The notes beneath the pieces are model-generated. The model saw only the letters and a list, made by a program, of their open reading frames with translations. It was not told the DNA's origin and made no database searches. A stretch of 11,967 bases of DNA from Methylocystaceae bacterium (lineage in GTDB: Bacteria; Pseudomonadota; Alphaproteobacteria; Rhizobiales; Beijerinckiaceae), in the NCBI GenBank assembly GCA_003152255.1, contig PLZT01000601.1:1-11967 (forward strand). Direction: 5' to 3'. The position numbers and the translations under genes are program-made. Shown here piece after piece: positions 1 to 7,336 of the stretch; position 1 is the first letter of the stretch; each line of letters begins with the position of its first letter.

Positions 1-223
1 CAGACAACCGGAGCCAGCTCTGAGGGTCCAATCCCATCAACGGTCGTTCCTATCGGAATGATCCGACGCGGCATTGAAGCACGCTCGCTCCCTCAACTGG
101 CGATAGGGCGCGTCATGGAGGGACCTTCGACGCTTCGCGTGCAGCGCGGCCGAAGCCGCGCGTCAATGGCCGGCTAGCAAAGATTTACGCAACCACCCGC
201 CGCGGCAACTTTTCAATCGCCTG
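1..223. other. Left-edge stretch with no recognised gene
   Basis: A plus-strand frame is open from the window edge to a TAG at 175-177 (58 codons), so it could be the tail of a gene that starts outside. Its product resembles no family I know, and its third codon positions are not clearly GC-biased as in the real genes here. I therefore do not call it a gene. The other plus frames are closed by early stops. The only structure I see is the hairpin at 144-161. Confidence 0.3.
144..161. other. Perfect GC-rich stem-loop downstream of the L,D-transpeptidase gene
   Basis: GCGCGGC at 144-150 pairs perfectly with GCCGCGC at 155-161 around a CGAA loop. It lies 63 bp past the stop codon of the minus-strand L,D-transpeptidase gene, where a transcript end would be expected. 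No T-tract follows on either strand, so it is not a textbook intrinsic terminator. It may protect an mRNA 3' end or assist termination, or be a chance GC-rich palindrome. Confidence 0.35.
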
Positions 224-1957
224 CTAGCGCACTTTCACGGTGAGGTCCGTGCCATCGTTGCCCGTCTCGCCGCTGAGCGGCTGGTCGGTAATGATCAGCG
301 AGCCGCCGGTCCACAAGCGCTCCGCGATGCGGTCGCGGACGTCCGGGGCGATCTCGACGCGCTCAAGCGCTTCGGCAGGGGTCGAGGTCGACCGGCGCGG
401 AGTTGGAGGCATCCCGGCTTGTTCGTCGACCCAGGCCTTGTTCTTCCAACGCTCGCCCTGCTCTTCGGCGGCCCGAGATGGCATCGACACGACCGACCAC
501 TTGAGCGCGGTCCCATCGTCGTTCGCCGCCGTCGCGATATAAAGGTGCGAACCCAGTGGCGTCTCAGGATCGCGCACGCTGACCGGCGCATCGAAAATGG
601 GCGCCAGCCCCTGGCGCACGTATATCCGCTGGTCCTTCTTGCTGACCAGCACGGACACGGGCATCGCACGCCGCAGCGCTTCCTTCTTGTCATTCGCGTC
701 GGCATCAGAAGCCGCTGTTACTTCGTTCAAGCGTCGAACGGCGTCCGCCAATTCCACGTCCTTGGCCGCGGACGCCGTTTTCGCGGTTTCGAGCTTCGTC
801 ACGGCGCCGGCGAGCGCTGCGTCGGCATTCTTCTTGGCTGTTGCCGCGGCGTCCTGTGCGATCGCGGCCTTTTCATACGCCTTGGCAAGGTGGTCAGCCT
901 TGGCCTTGCCGAAGGCGTTGCCCCCGGCCGCTTTGAGTTCCTCCGCCGCCAGGACGGATTCCTGTTGCTTGGCGCTGGCGGCAGCCGCCGCCGTTTCGTA
1001 TGTGTTGGCTGCGGCGTCGGCTTTCGAGTGAGCAGAAGCGTGGTCTGCTTCGGCCACTTTGAGCTCCGCCGCCGCACGGGCGGCTTCTTGCCGCTTGCCG
1101 CTAAGGGCCGTGAACATCTCTTTTACAGTCTTGACGGCCGCCGCGGCTTTGGTCGCGGCCTTGACCTTGAGCTGCTCGGCGTATTGGTGCGGATTGACTA
1201 ACGGCGGCTCGGCGGCGCCGATCGGCGCCTGCGGCGCGCCAAGGGCGGGCGCCGCTCTGTCGGCCTCCGTCTGAACCAGCATCTTCGGCGCCGGCAGCAG
1301 TGGGTGCGCGAATTCCGCTGGCGTCACCTCTTGCGGCGAAATGACGATGCGCTCGCCGATCTTGGTCAATCCCCAAAGCTTGGTGGCGAACCCGGCGGGG
1401 AGCCGGATACAGCCGTGCGAGGCCGGATGGCCAGGCACGACTCCAAGATGCATGGCGATGCCCGACCACGTGACACGCTGCATAAACGGCATGGGGGCAG
1501 CGGAGTAAATATTCGAGCGGTGGTATCGCTCGCGGCCGATGATGGTGAAGATGCCCTTTGGCGTCGGGTGGCCGGCCATGCCGGTTGAAATCGCCGAGCG
1601 TGCGACGAGCCCGTGGTGATTGTATACGGAAACGCGCTGGTCAGCGATCGAAGCAACCACAAATAGCGGTCGCTCAGGGTTAGGGACTTCGGCAGGCTTG
1701 GTTTCACGCGCGGACTGTTCGCCGGCTGCCTTCAAGCCAAGATGGCCGTAGTCGTTTATTACGATCCGGGAGGGGGATGGCGGACGACGCTTCCAATTTC
1801 GCGCCGGCTCGGTTCGAGGTTGGTTGTCGTTGAACCAAGGAATGTAATCCTGCGCCACAGCCGGCGTCGCCTCAAAGCCGAGGGCTGCCATAACAACGCT
1901 GACGGCGAAGACCACACTCGCGAAAATCTTGCCGCCGTAGCGTCTGCGCAATCGCAT
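224..1957 (-). CDS. Secreted YkuD-family L,D-transpeptidase with alanine-rich insert and degenerate second YkuD-like segment
   Basis: Predicted peptidoglycan L,D-transpeptidase acting in the periplasm. The family forms 3-3 cross-links or attaches proteins to meso-diaminopimelate through an active-site cysteine. Residues 1-36 look like a Sec signal peptide: basic start, hydrophobic core, end at AVAQ. The YkuD domain spans about residues 97-208. It has the opening strand with DQRVSVYN, the PTPKG turn (131-135), His170 and the signature SHGCIRL (180-186) with catalytic Cys183. Residues ~255-430 are rich in Ala, Lys and Glu and probably helical or coiled coil. Residues 433-475 repeat the opening of a YkuD domain (DQRIYVRQG, then TPLGSHLYIA) but lack the His and SHGC motifs. 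At 577 residues it is far longer than a minimal YkuD protein. The start is supported by GGAGG (1964-1968) six bases upstream. It appears monocistronic. The domain call is firm; the substrate is unknown. Confidence 0.9.
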   Translation of the reverse strand: MRLRRRYGGKIFASVVFAVSVVMAALGFEATPAVAQDYIPWFNDNQPRTEPARNWKRRPPSPSRIVINDYGHLGLKAAGEQSARETKPAEVPNPERPLFVVASIADQRVSVYNHHGLVARSAISTGMAGHPTPKGIFTIIGRERYHRSNIYSAAPMPFMQRVTWSGIAMHLGVVPGHPASHGCIRLPAGFATKLWGLTKIGERIVISPQEVTPAEFAHPLLPAPKMLVQTEADRAAPALGAPQAPIGAAEPPLVNPHQYAEQLKVKAATKAAAAVKTVKEMFTALSGKRQEAARAAAELKVAEADHASAHSKADAAANTYETAAAAASAKQQESVLAAEELKAAGGNAFGKAKADHLAKAYEKAAIAQDAAATAKKNADAALAGAVTKLETAKTASAAKDVELADAVRRLNEVTAASDADANDKKEALRRAMPVSVLVSKKDQRIYVRQGLAPIFDAPVSVRDPETPLGSHLYIATAANDDGTALKWSVVSMPSRAAEEQGERWKNKAWVDEQAGMPPTPRRSTSTPAEALERVEIAPDVRDRIAERLWTGGSLIITDQPLSGETGNDGTDLTVKVR

Positions 1958-1963
1958 GCAACG

Positions 1964-1968
1964 CCTCC
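1964..1968 (-). promoter_or_regulatory. Ribosome binding site of the L,D-transpeptidase gene
   Basis: GGAGG on the minus strand, six bases before the ATG at 1957. It fixes the start that includes the signal peptide. Confidence 0.75.
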
Positions 1969-2227
1969 AAATTGCAACGGAGCCACCTCTGAGTTTGAGG
2001 GATCACTAGTAATTTAATCGTAAAGGATGGCTATTGAGTGCCGTCACAAGACAAAAAACAACAAAGGCTGTGACGATTTTTTTGCGAATGTGACACCGTT
2101 GCCGCCTTGGGCCGACATTCGCCAGATTGTCCAAGGTTCGGACCCAAACATCGCCCAAGTTAGCGCTTGGGACAAGTTCGACCCCTCGCGGCGGATCGCG
2201 GGCGATCGCCACCGCGTGAACCCTCTG
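1969..2227. other. Intergenic stretch with inverted repeat, no supported gene
   Basis: It must contain the promoter of the minus-strand L,D-transpeptidase gene; the AT-rich segment around 2000-2030 is the likeliest place, but no convincing -35/-10 pair can be picked. CCCAAG at 2154-2159 and CTTGGG at 2166-2171 form a perfect inverted repeat. A 67-codon plus-strand reading (2027-2230) has no upstream ribosome site and no known domain. Its PLPPWADI string recalls short peptides read from intergenic repeats in Bradyrhizobium-type genomes, so this may be a degenerate repeat element. That resemblance is from memory and weak. Confidence 0.3.
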
Positions 2228-2230
2228 TAA

Positions 2231-2454
2231 GCGGCGCAATGGCAAAATTTTCCGCGCCTCATAGTCGATCAGTTTGCCTTCCAGCCATCGGGGGAGCGCT
2301 TGACGCAGCCGAAGCCTTTGTCACCAGCGCCTCGACCTTCGTCCTGCCAGCGGTTTCAATTGATGGTGACCCTATCGGCGCCGGTATTCCCGGTGACCGG
2401 ACCAAGCGGTTACGCGAGCTCTATATTTCATTCGCGCGGGTGTCGGCGACGTAG
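2231..2454 (+). pseudogene. 3' remnant of a class IV aminotransferase gene (D-amino-acid transaminase type)
   Basis: The frame from about 2281 to the TAG at 2452-2454 reads ALDAAEAFVTSASTFVLPAV, then SIDGDPIGAGIPG, then a helix ending RLRELYISFARVSAT. This matches the C-terminus of fold-type IV PLP aminotransferases, especially D-amino-acid transaminase: an EAFxTSA loop, a strand with a V-IDG turn, an IG-G-PG segment and a closing helix. The piece just upstream fits in another frame (IVDQFAF at 2261-2281), which implies a one-base frameshift near 2290-2297. The N-terminal ~220 residues, including the PLP lysine region, are absent. The intact enzyme would make or consume D-Ala or D-Glu; this copy cannot. 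Recognition of the family is fairly secure; the exact left boundary of decay is not. Confidence 0.7.
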
Positions 2455-2830
2455 CAAGTTCACTGATTGGCGTCGTTGGCGTCAAGCTGTTCCGCCTTTG
2501 CGCATTGATCGGCGGGTGATCTCGCGATGCTTCGCCTCCTGCCCCGCTACGCGGTTTGGCCCATTTCTCGCCGACAGCTGGCGCCTCCGCGTCGTGTGGG
2601 CCCTTCTACGTGTCTCCTCGAACAGGTCGTCGTAATCAGCCAGCTGGCTGCAATTGATGGCCGCCCAGCAGCAAACGATGTTGACCGTTAGCATGTGCTC
2701 GCCGTAACCATCGAAGAGATTGCGATAGGCGTCCGATGAGATTATTGGTCTTGCCGGTTGCTCGGAGAAACAAGCGTATTCGCTGATCCCGGCGAGGCAT
2801 AGGCTTGTCAATATTCTCATCGAACGCGTT
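2455..2830. other. Intergenic stretch, nothing recognised
   Basis: About 375 bp between the aminotransferase remnant and the HAD phosphatase gene. It must hold the promoter of the latter, but I see no convincing core elements. A long minus-strand reading (2482-3036) runs antisense into the phosphatase gene and shows no family resemblance, so I treat it as spurious. The region looks like decaying DNA. Confidence 0.3.
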
Positions 2831-2834
2831 AGGA
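2831..2834 (+). promoter_or_regulatory. Ribosome binding site that favours the second ATG of the HAD gene
   Basis: AGGA lies only two bases before the ATG at 2837 but eight bases before the in-frame ATG at 2843, a normal spacing. The second ATG is therefore the more likely start. Confidence 0.55.
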
Positions 2835-2842
2835 CGATGTCG

Positions 2843-3643
2843 ATGCAGCAAGGGACCACCTCAGCAATCCGAGGAGACGCCCGTGTCGTCAGAGGCGTCC
2901 TGCTCGACCTTGACGGCGTCGTGTATGTTGGTGGCTCCGCCTTGCCTGGCTCTCTCGAGGCGATTTCCCGGATTCGAGCAGCGGAGCTTCCACTCAAGTT
3001 CATCACCAACACGACGTGCCGCCCGCGCCGACGCATCGTTCGCGATCTCGCCCTGCTCGGACTTCAAGTCGCGCTGGAGGATGTCTACACGCCCGCGGCT
3101 TCAGCGCATGACTTTCTCGCGCGCCGGAACCTCGCCCCGTTTCTCGTCGTGCATTCTGAATTGCGCGAGGATTTCTCTGGGCTGAGGACAGACGGCGAGG
3201 AGGCGGTCGTCGTCGGAGATGCGGGTGAATTTTTCACATACGATTTATTGAACCGAGCTTATCGCAAGATTCTTCAAGGAGCCGCGTTTCTCGCCCTGGC
3301 CAAAAACCGCAACTTCCTCGACCACGATGGCGAACTCAGCCTCGACGCGGGCCCCTTCGTCGTCGGGCTGGAATACGCTTCCGGTCGAGAAGCCACCGTG
3401 CTTGGAAAGCCCGCGCCGACGTTCTTCAAACTCGCCGTCGAAGGCCTGCGGTGCGCCGTCGAAGATGTAGTGATGATTGGGGACGACGCGGAAGCCGATG
3501 TTGGCGGAGCGATGGCCGCTGGCCTCATGGGTGTTCTCGTCCAAACCGGCAAATACCGTCCTGATCAAGAGGCGCATCTTGCCGAACGGCCAACCCTGGT
3601 GGCCAAAAACCTAAAGGTCGCCGTCGATCTGCTTCTAAGTTGA
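2843..3643 (+). CDS. HAD-superfamily subclass IIA phosphatase (HDHD2/LHPP-like, TIGR01458 type)
   Basis: Predicted cytoplasmic Mg-dependent phosphohydrolase of the HAD-IIA group, which includes NagD, phosphoglycolate phosphatases and LHPP/HDHD2. Numbered from the ATG at 2837, motif I is DLDGVVY (24-30) with nucleophile Asp24 and acid/base Asp26. Motif II is ITNTT (56-60). The conserved lysine is Lys191 in GKPAPTFF. Motif IV is IGDDAEADVGGA with metal-binding Asp216, Asp217 and Asp221. The C2-type cap lies between motif II and the lysine, as expected for subclass IIA. The length, about 266 residues, is normal and nothing catalytic is missing. The overall sequence is closer to the LHPP/HDHD2 branch than to NagD, but substrate cannot be read from it. 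It is a single gene, convergent with the DUF2778 gene downstream. Confidence 0.88.
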   Translation: MQQGTTSAIRGDARVVRGVLLDLDGVVYVGGSALPGSLEAISRIRAAELPLKFITNTTCRPRRRIVRDLALLGLQVALEDVYTPAASAHDFLARRNLAPFLVVHSELREDFSGLRTDGEEAVVVGDAGEFFTYDLLNRAYRKILQGAAFLALAKNRNFLDHDGELSLDAGPFVVGLEYASGREATVLGKPAPTFFKLAVEGLRCAVEDVVMIGDDAEADVGGAMAAGLMGVLVQTGKYRPDQEAHLAERPTLVAKNLKVAVDLLLS

Positions 3644-3782
3644 TCCGGCTTTTGCGCGCTGACGTTCAAGCCGCCAAAGGCTCGATCAGGCTCGTGTCAT
3701 CGCCGCTTCCGACGGCATTTAGCTGTCCCAGTTGACCATCAGCGTAAGCTGCCATGACGCCTTCTCACCCTTCGTATTTGCG

Positions 3783-3808
3783 ATTTAGACTAGGCGTTCA
3801 GTCTAGAT
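3783..3808. repeat. Inverted repeat spanning the stop codon of the DUF2778 gene
   Basis: TAGACT (3786-3791) and AGTCTA (3800-3805) are perfect complements around an 8-base loop. The pairing extends to 9 bp through a possible G-U wobble at 3785/3806. The minus-strand stop codon (3798-3800) falls at the loop edge. There is no long T-run, so it is a weak terminator candidate between two convergent genes. It could also be a protein-binding palindrome. Confidence 0.4.
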
Positions 3809-4532
3809 GAGCTACGACGACCAGACGTTTGACCTCGCCATTTTGAAATGCCTGTAAGAACGCCTCGTAGTTTTTGAAGACCACACATCCATTAGAATCA
3901 CCGTTCGGGCCGAGCATGTAAGTGTGTGCGAGGAGACCCGCCCGTCCAAACACGTTTCCGCCGCCAACGGGTTTGAGGCGCAACGCTTGCACCCCATGGA
4001 AAAGCTGCTCCCGAGGCGCAAGCTCGTAGACATCGGGCGGCGTAGCCCCGCGCATTCGTTCGTGCACGTGACGTGGATCGTCTAACCTTTCGCCCAGGCC
4101 CGAGTGAGCTTCCAATCTCGTTCCATTGGGCAGGTAGACGGTATGCGCTGAGATATCATAAACGGCGGTCCATCGATCATAGCGGGCCAGCGGGCTTCTT
4201 GCGTCGCCAAGAACGCCGCTTTCCGGAACCGCATGTGCGAGGACAGGCCCAGAAGGTTGCGGGGCGCCGAAAAGCTTCTCGGAAAACGTGCCCTTATTGG
4301 ACGGAGTGGCTGGCGGAGTGAACTTTCCATCCTGCTGCGCTAAAAGGCGGACGGGAACTTGGAACGAGCTAAACAGGCCGATCATTGTTCCTAGCCAAAG
4401 CATGAATCCACCGGAAAAAAAGGCAATTTCTATTTGTCTAGATGGCGAAACGTCGTAACGACGCCAGGTCCAAATGCTCAGAGCTAAGAGGGCCCCCGCG
4501 GCAATGGTTGAATAGACGTAAAGTCCGTCCAT
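3798..4532 (-). CDS. Membrane-anchored DUF2778 (Tlde1-type) L,D-transpeptidase-like protein
   Basis: The C-terminal half is a DUF2778 domain, the family of the type VI secretion effector Tlde1, which acts on peptidoglycan as an L,D-transpeptidase-like enzyme. With numbering from the ATG at 4532 (244 residues), two hydrophobic segments come first (about 6-22 and 34-56). A Pro/Ser-rich linker follows to ~120, then the enzymatic domain. Signature pieces are AVYDISAHTVYLPNG (123-137), LEAHSGLGERLDDP (140-153), and the catalytic-looking His203 and Cys216 within HTYMLGPNGDSNGC. That His-X12-Cys arrangement parallels the H...SHGC pair of YkuD enzymes. The start at 4532 has GGGGAG four bases upstream; in-frame ATGs at 4544 and 4577 (259 residues) have weaker sites. 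No type VI secretion gene or immunity gene is adjacent, so a housekeeping envelope role is as likely as an effector role. The family call is firm; the function is inferred. Confidence 0.8.
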   Translation of the reverse strand: MDGLYVYSTIAAGALLALSIWTWRRYDVSPSRQIEIAFFSGGFMLWLGTMIGLFSSFQVPVRLLAQQDGKFTPPATPSNKGTFSEKLFGAPQPSGPVLAHAVPESGVLGDARSPLARYDRWTAVYDISAHTVYLPNGTRLEAHSGLGERLDDPRHVHERMRGATPPDVYELAPREQLFHGVQALRLKPVGGGNVFGRAGLLAHTYMLGPNGDSNGCVVFKNYEAFLQAFQNGEVKRLVVVAHLD

Positions 4533-4536
4533 GAGA

Positions 4537-4542
4537 CTCCCC
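4537..4542 (-). promoter_or_regulatory. Candidate ribosome binding site of the DUF2778 gene
   Basis: GGGGAG on the minus strand, four bases before the ATG at 4532. The more upstream ATGs at 4544 and 4577 lack a better site, so this decides the preferred start, though the spacing is slightly short. Confidence 0.45.
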
Positions 4543-4657
4543 ATCAGCTTGGAACCCTGGAGGAATACTAATTCCATAAGGCATGGACGGTAAAGCCATA
4601 TCCCTCATCAGCCGGAAGCCCGCGAAGCGGCTTATGGCGCCCCAGAATGCGTTTGTA

Positions 4658-4698
4658 GCGGCAATTTAGGGTTCAGCCCGCTCGAACGAAGCGCCCGT
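4658..4698 (+). repeat. Left copy of an imperfect direct repeat flanking groESL
   Basis: This 41-bp segment begins GCGGCAATTT and ends CGAACGAAGCGCCCGT. It matches 7065-7109 over its whole length with a few substitutions and a net 4-bp length difference in the middle. Both copies have the same orientation, and an ATGC tetranucleotide lies 6-7 bp before each. It lies downstream of groEL. Confidence 0.65.
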
Positions 4699-4795
4699 GA
4701 CGCAAGTTGACCAAGTGCGGAAATGGGGCATGGCTTGATGGCAGTCCTTATCCCGCCGCAACATTTGTTGCATTCCCGCTTCGCGTATCTGACGG

Positions 4796-4822
4796 AAAAA
4801 AGCCCTGAGGAAACCCAGGGCC
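4796..4822 (-). terminator. Intrinsic terminator of the groES-groEL operon
   Basis: On the minus strand, GCCCTG (4821-4816) and CAGGGC (4807-4802) form a perfect 6-bp stem with an 8-base loop. Six T residues (4801-4796) follow at once. It lies about 32 bp after the groEL stop, the classic position. No other site in the window fits an intrinsic terminator as well. Confidence 0.85.
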
Positions 4823-4852
4823 TTTCTATCGTCATCACCTTTGAGGTGCGGA

Positions 4853-6496
4853 CTAGAAATCCATTCCGCCCACTCCGCCCATTCCGCCGCCGCCGGGCAT
4901 TGCGGGCGCATCCTTCTTCGGGTGCTCGGTGATCGTCGCTTCCGTGGTGACGATCAGTCCGGCGATCGACGCGGCGTCCTGAAGAGCCGTGCGCACGACC
5001 TTGGTCGGATCAATGATGCCGAGCTTGACGAGATCGCCAAACTCGCCGGCCTGTGCGTCGTAGCCGTAGCTATATTCCTTGGAGTCGAGGAGTTTGCCAA
5101 CCACGACCGCGCCGTCGCCGCCAGCGTTGTCAACGATCTGCCGGGCCGGCGCCTGGATTGCCCTGCGCACGATATCGACGCCGGTCTTTTGGTCGGAATT
5201 GGCGACCTTCACGTTGTCGAGCGAGGCGATCGAACGCAGCAGCGCGACGCCGCCGCCCGGCGAAACTCCCTCTTCCACGGCCGCGCGGGTGGCGTTGAGC
5301 GCGTCGTCGACGCGGTCCTTCCTTTCCTTGACCTCGACCTCGGTCGCACCGCCCACGCGGATCACCGCGACACCACCCGCGAGCTTGGCGAGGCGCTCCT
5401 GCAACTTCTCGCGGTCATAGTCCGACGTGGTCTCTTCGATCTGCGCTTTGAGCTGGCCAATGCGCGCCTCGATGTCCTTCTTAACGCCGGCGCCGTCGAT
5501 AATCGTTGTGTTCTCCTTGTCGATGCGCACGCGCTTGGCGCGGCCGAGCTGGGCCAGCGTCACATTCTCAAGCTTGACGCCCAGATCCTCGGCGATCAAC
5601 TCGCCGCCGCTGACGATAGCGACATCTTCCAGCATGGCCTTGCGGCGATCACCAAAGCCCGGCGCCTTCACGGCGCAGATCTTCAGCCCGCCCCGCAGCT
5701 TGTTGACGACCAGCGTGGCGAGCGCTTCCCCCTCGACGTCTTCGGCGATGATCAGCAACGGCTTCCCGGTCTGCACCACCGCCTCGAGGATCGGCAGCAG
5801 AACCTGCAACGACGAAAGCTTCTTCTCGTGGATCAGAATATAGGGGTCGTCGAGTTCGGCGATCATCTTCTCGGCGTTGGTGACGAAGTAAGGCGAGAGA
5901 TAGCCGCGATCGAACTGCATGCCTTCGACGATTTCGGTCTCGGTTTCGAGGCTCTTAGCTTCTTCCACCGTGATCACGCCTTCATTGCCGACTTTCTCCA
6001 TCGCCTTGGCGATTTCCCGGCCGATGAATTCGTCGCCATTGGCCGAGATCCTGGCGACCTGGGCGATTTCGTCGTTCGAGGTGAGCTTCTTTGAGTTTTT
6101 GGCGAGATCCGCGACGACCGCCTCGACGGCGAGGTCTATGCCGCGCTTCAAATCCATCGGATTGAGGCCGGCGGCCACGGCCTTGGCGCCTTCGCGAGCG
6201 ATCGAGGCCGCGATCACGGTCGCGGTGGTTGTGCCGTCACCGGCGGCGTCGTGCTGCTTCGAAGCAACTTCGCGGACCAGCTGGGCGCCGAGGTTTTCGA
6301 AGCGGTCAGAGAGCTCGATCTCCTTGGCGACAGTGACACCGTCCTTGGTGATACGCGGGGCGCCATAGGATTTCTCGATCACGACGTTGCGGCCCTTGGG
6401 ACCAAGCGTGACTTTCACTGCGTTGTTGAGGATTTCCACGCCGCGCAGAATGCGATCACGCGCGTCGGTGGCGAAACGGACGTCTTTGGCAACCAT
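4853..6496 (-). CDS. groEL: Chaperonin GroEL (60 kDa, Hsp60)
   Basis: Cytoplasmic ATP-dependent chaperonin that forms double seven-membered rings and folds proteins together with GroES. At 547 residues it has the usual length and is complete. Visible motifs are the nucleotide-binding [11 protein letters not shown] (about 29-39), [11 protein letters not shown], and [10 protein letters not shown] with the catalytic Asp near residue 87. Near the middle is [31 protein letters not shown] precedes the second ATP-site aspartate region, and the Gly-Met tail is [13 protein letters not shown]. Some usually conserved positions differ from the typical alphaproteobacterial housekeeping copy, for example [10 protein letters not shown] where SKTNDxAGDG is usual. 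It may therefore be one of several groEL paralogues. It is the second gene of the operon, 47 bp after groES, with AGGAG eight bases before its ATG. Confidence 0.98.
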   Translation of the reverse strand: MVAKDVRFATDARDRILRGVEILNNAVKVTLGPKGRNVVIEKSYGAPRITKDGVTVAKEIELSDRFENLGAQLVREVASKQHDAAGDGTTTATVIAASIAREGAKAVAAGLNPMDLKRGIDLAVEAVVADLAKNSKKLTSNDEIAQVARISANGDEFIGREIAKAMEKVGNEGVITVEEAKSLETETEIVEGMQFDRGYLSPYFVTNAEKMIAELDDPYILIHEKKLSSLQVLLPILEAVVQTGKPLLIIAEDVEGEALATLVVNKLRGGLKICAVKAPGFGDRRKAMLEDVAIVSGGELIAEDLGVKLENVTLAQLGRAKRVRIDKENTTIIDGAGVKKDIEARIGQLKAQIEETTSDYDREKLQERLAKLAGGVAVIRVGGATEVEVKERKDRVDDALNATRAAVEEGVSPGGGVALLRSIASLDNVKVANSDQKTGVDIVRRAIQAPARQIVDNAGGDGAVVVGKLLDSKEYSYGYDAQAGEFGDLVKLGIIDPTKVVRTALQDAASIAGLIVTTEATITEHPKKDAPAMPGGGGMGGVGGMDF

Positions 6497-6543
6497 TTAT
6501 TGAACTCCTAGGGGAGAGAGGAAGCGTTAGCGGCGGGTCCCGT

Positions 6544-6831
6544 TCAGCCGACGACACCCATGATGTCGCTTTCCTTCATGATGAGCAGGTCCTCGCCGTC
6601 GACCTTGACCTCGGCGCCGGACCACTTGCCGAACAGCACGCGGTCGCCAACCTTCAGGTCGAGGGGAGTGAGCTTTCCGCTTTCGTCTCGGCCGCCCGGA
6701 CCAACCGCGATGACTTTGCCTTCTTGCGGCTTTTCCTTGGCGGTGTCGGGGATGATGATCCCGCCTTTGGTCTTTTCCTCACCCTCAAGGCGTTTGACAC
6801 AGACCCGATCATGCAGGGGACGAAATGCCAT
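6544..6831 (-). CDS. groES: Co-chaperonin GroES (10 kDa)
   Basis: A 95-residue heptameric lid for GroEL. It opens [20 protein letters not shown], runs through the mobile loop with the [11 protein letters not shown] segment (about 25-35), then [13 protein letters not shown] and [12 protein letters not shown], and ends with [16 protein letters not shown]. The length is exactly that of the family. The reading frame stays open upstream to 6969, but the family start at 6831 fits. AGGAAG lies about eight bases upstream of this ATG. It is the first gene of the groES-groEL operon. Confidence 0.97.
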   Translation of the reverse strand: MAFRPLHDRVCVKRLEGEEKTKGGIIIPDTAKEKPQEGKVIAVGPGGRDESGKLTPLDLKVGDRVLFGKWSGAEVKVDGEDLLIMKESDIMGVVG

Positions 6832-6920
6832 TTTGTGTTCTTCCTGTTCTGGGCCCGCTGACGTCGAAAAAGATCGAGCCACGGGAAAGGGAAAAGTAAA
6901 CGCCCAACAAGTCGTTGAGC

Positions 6921-6949
6921 ACTTATGAACGCCCCTATGGCCTGTCAAG
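6921..6949 (-). promoter_or_regulatory. Putative heat-shock (RpoH-type) promoter of groES-groEL
   Basis: On the minus strand CTTGAC (6949-6944) is followed after 16 bases by CATAAGT (6927-6921). Alphaproteobacterial sigma-32 promoters have CTTGAC near -35 and a CYTATNT-like -10, so the -35 matches fully and the -10 five of seven. It lies about 90 bp before the groES start. I looked for the CIRCE operator (TTAGCACTC, nine bases, GAGTGCTAA) and did not find it, so HrcA control is unlikely. Confidence 0.5.
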
Positions 6950-6969
6950 GGGCCAAGCGCTAGAGCCAA

Positions 6970-7336
6970 TCGCTCTACATTCTATTCGAAATCTTGAAGC
7001 TTGCGGCTTGGAGTCGCGATGCCGATCGGCGCGGTAACCCGCAGCACGGGAACCATGCATCGCGGCGGCAATTTGGGGTTTAGCGGACCCGTTCGAACAA
7101 AGCGCCCGTTTCCTTCCACGCAACCGTCTACAATACCTTCAATGTTCAACGACACCTGCTCTGTCGACCAACGCATCGGCAGTTTCGGGCTATGGCTCGC
7201 AGCGCCTGGAGCGACGCGACGGTCGCCGCGGTTTAAGTCGAGAACTCGATGGTGCTTCCGCGCGCCCATTCACCGTCCATTCATTTGCAGGATGTTTGAC
7301 TTCGCGCGATTAAAAGGCTCATGGACAAGGCTACTC
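6970..7336. other. Divergent intergenic region between groES and the TIR-NTPase gene
   Basis: About 370 bp. It contains the right copy of the groESL-flanking repeat (7065-7109), and the promoter of the TIR-NTPase gene must lie here, but no clear core elements are seen. The plus-strand frame of the TIR gene is open back to 7001. That would add 112 residues, but the extension is rich in Arg, Pro and Ser, has no domain character and overlaps the repeat. It is better read as noncoding. Confidence 0.5.
7065..7109 (+). repeat. Right copy of the imperfect direct repeat flanking groESL
   Basis: This 45-bp segment begins GCGGCAATTT and ends CGAACAAAGCGCCCGT. It is the same-orientation partner of 4658-4698. 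It includes the 8-bp palindrome GTTCGAAC (7091-7098), which is broken in the left copy. Confidence 0.65.

Noticed and set aside
2482..3036. 184-codon minus-strand reading
   Set aside because: It runs antisense into the well-supported HAD phosphatase gene and its product resembles no family.
4841..6094. 417-codon plus-strand reading opposite groEL
   Set aside because: It is an antisense shadow of groEL, caused by the strong codon bias of that gene.
6911..6930. Possible CIRCE half-site (GAGCACTT) upstream of groES
   Set aside because: The matching inverted half TTAGCACTC at nine-base spacing is absent.
7001..7336. Upstream extension of the TIR-NTPase reading frame by 112 residues
   Set aside because: The extension has no domain character, overlaps the direct repeat, and the TIR fold begins immediately after the ATG at 7337, which has a fair ribosome site.
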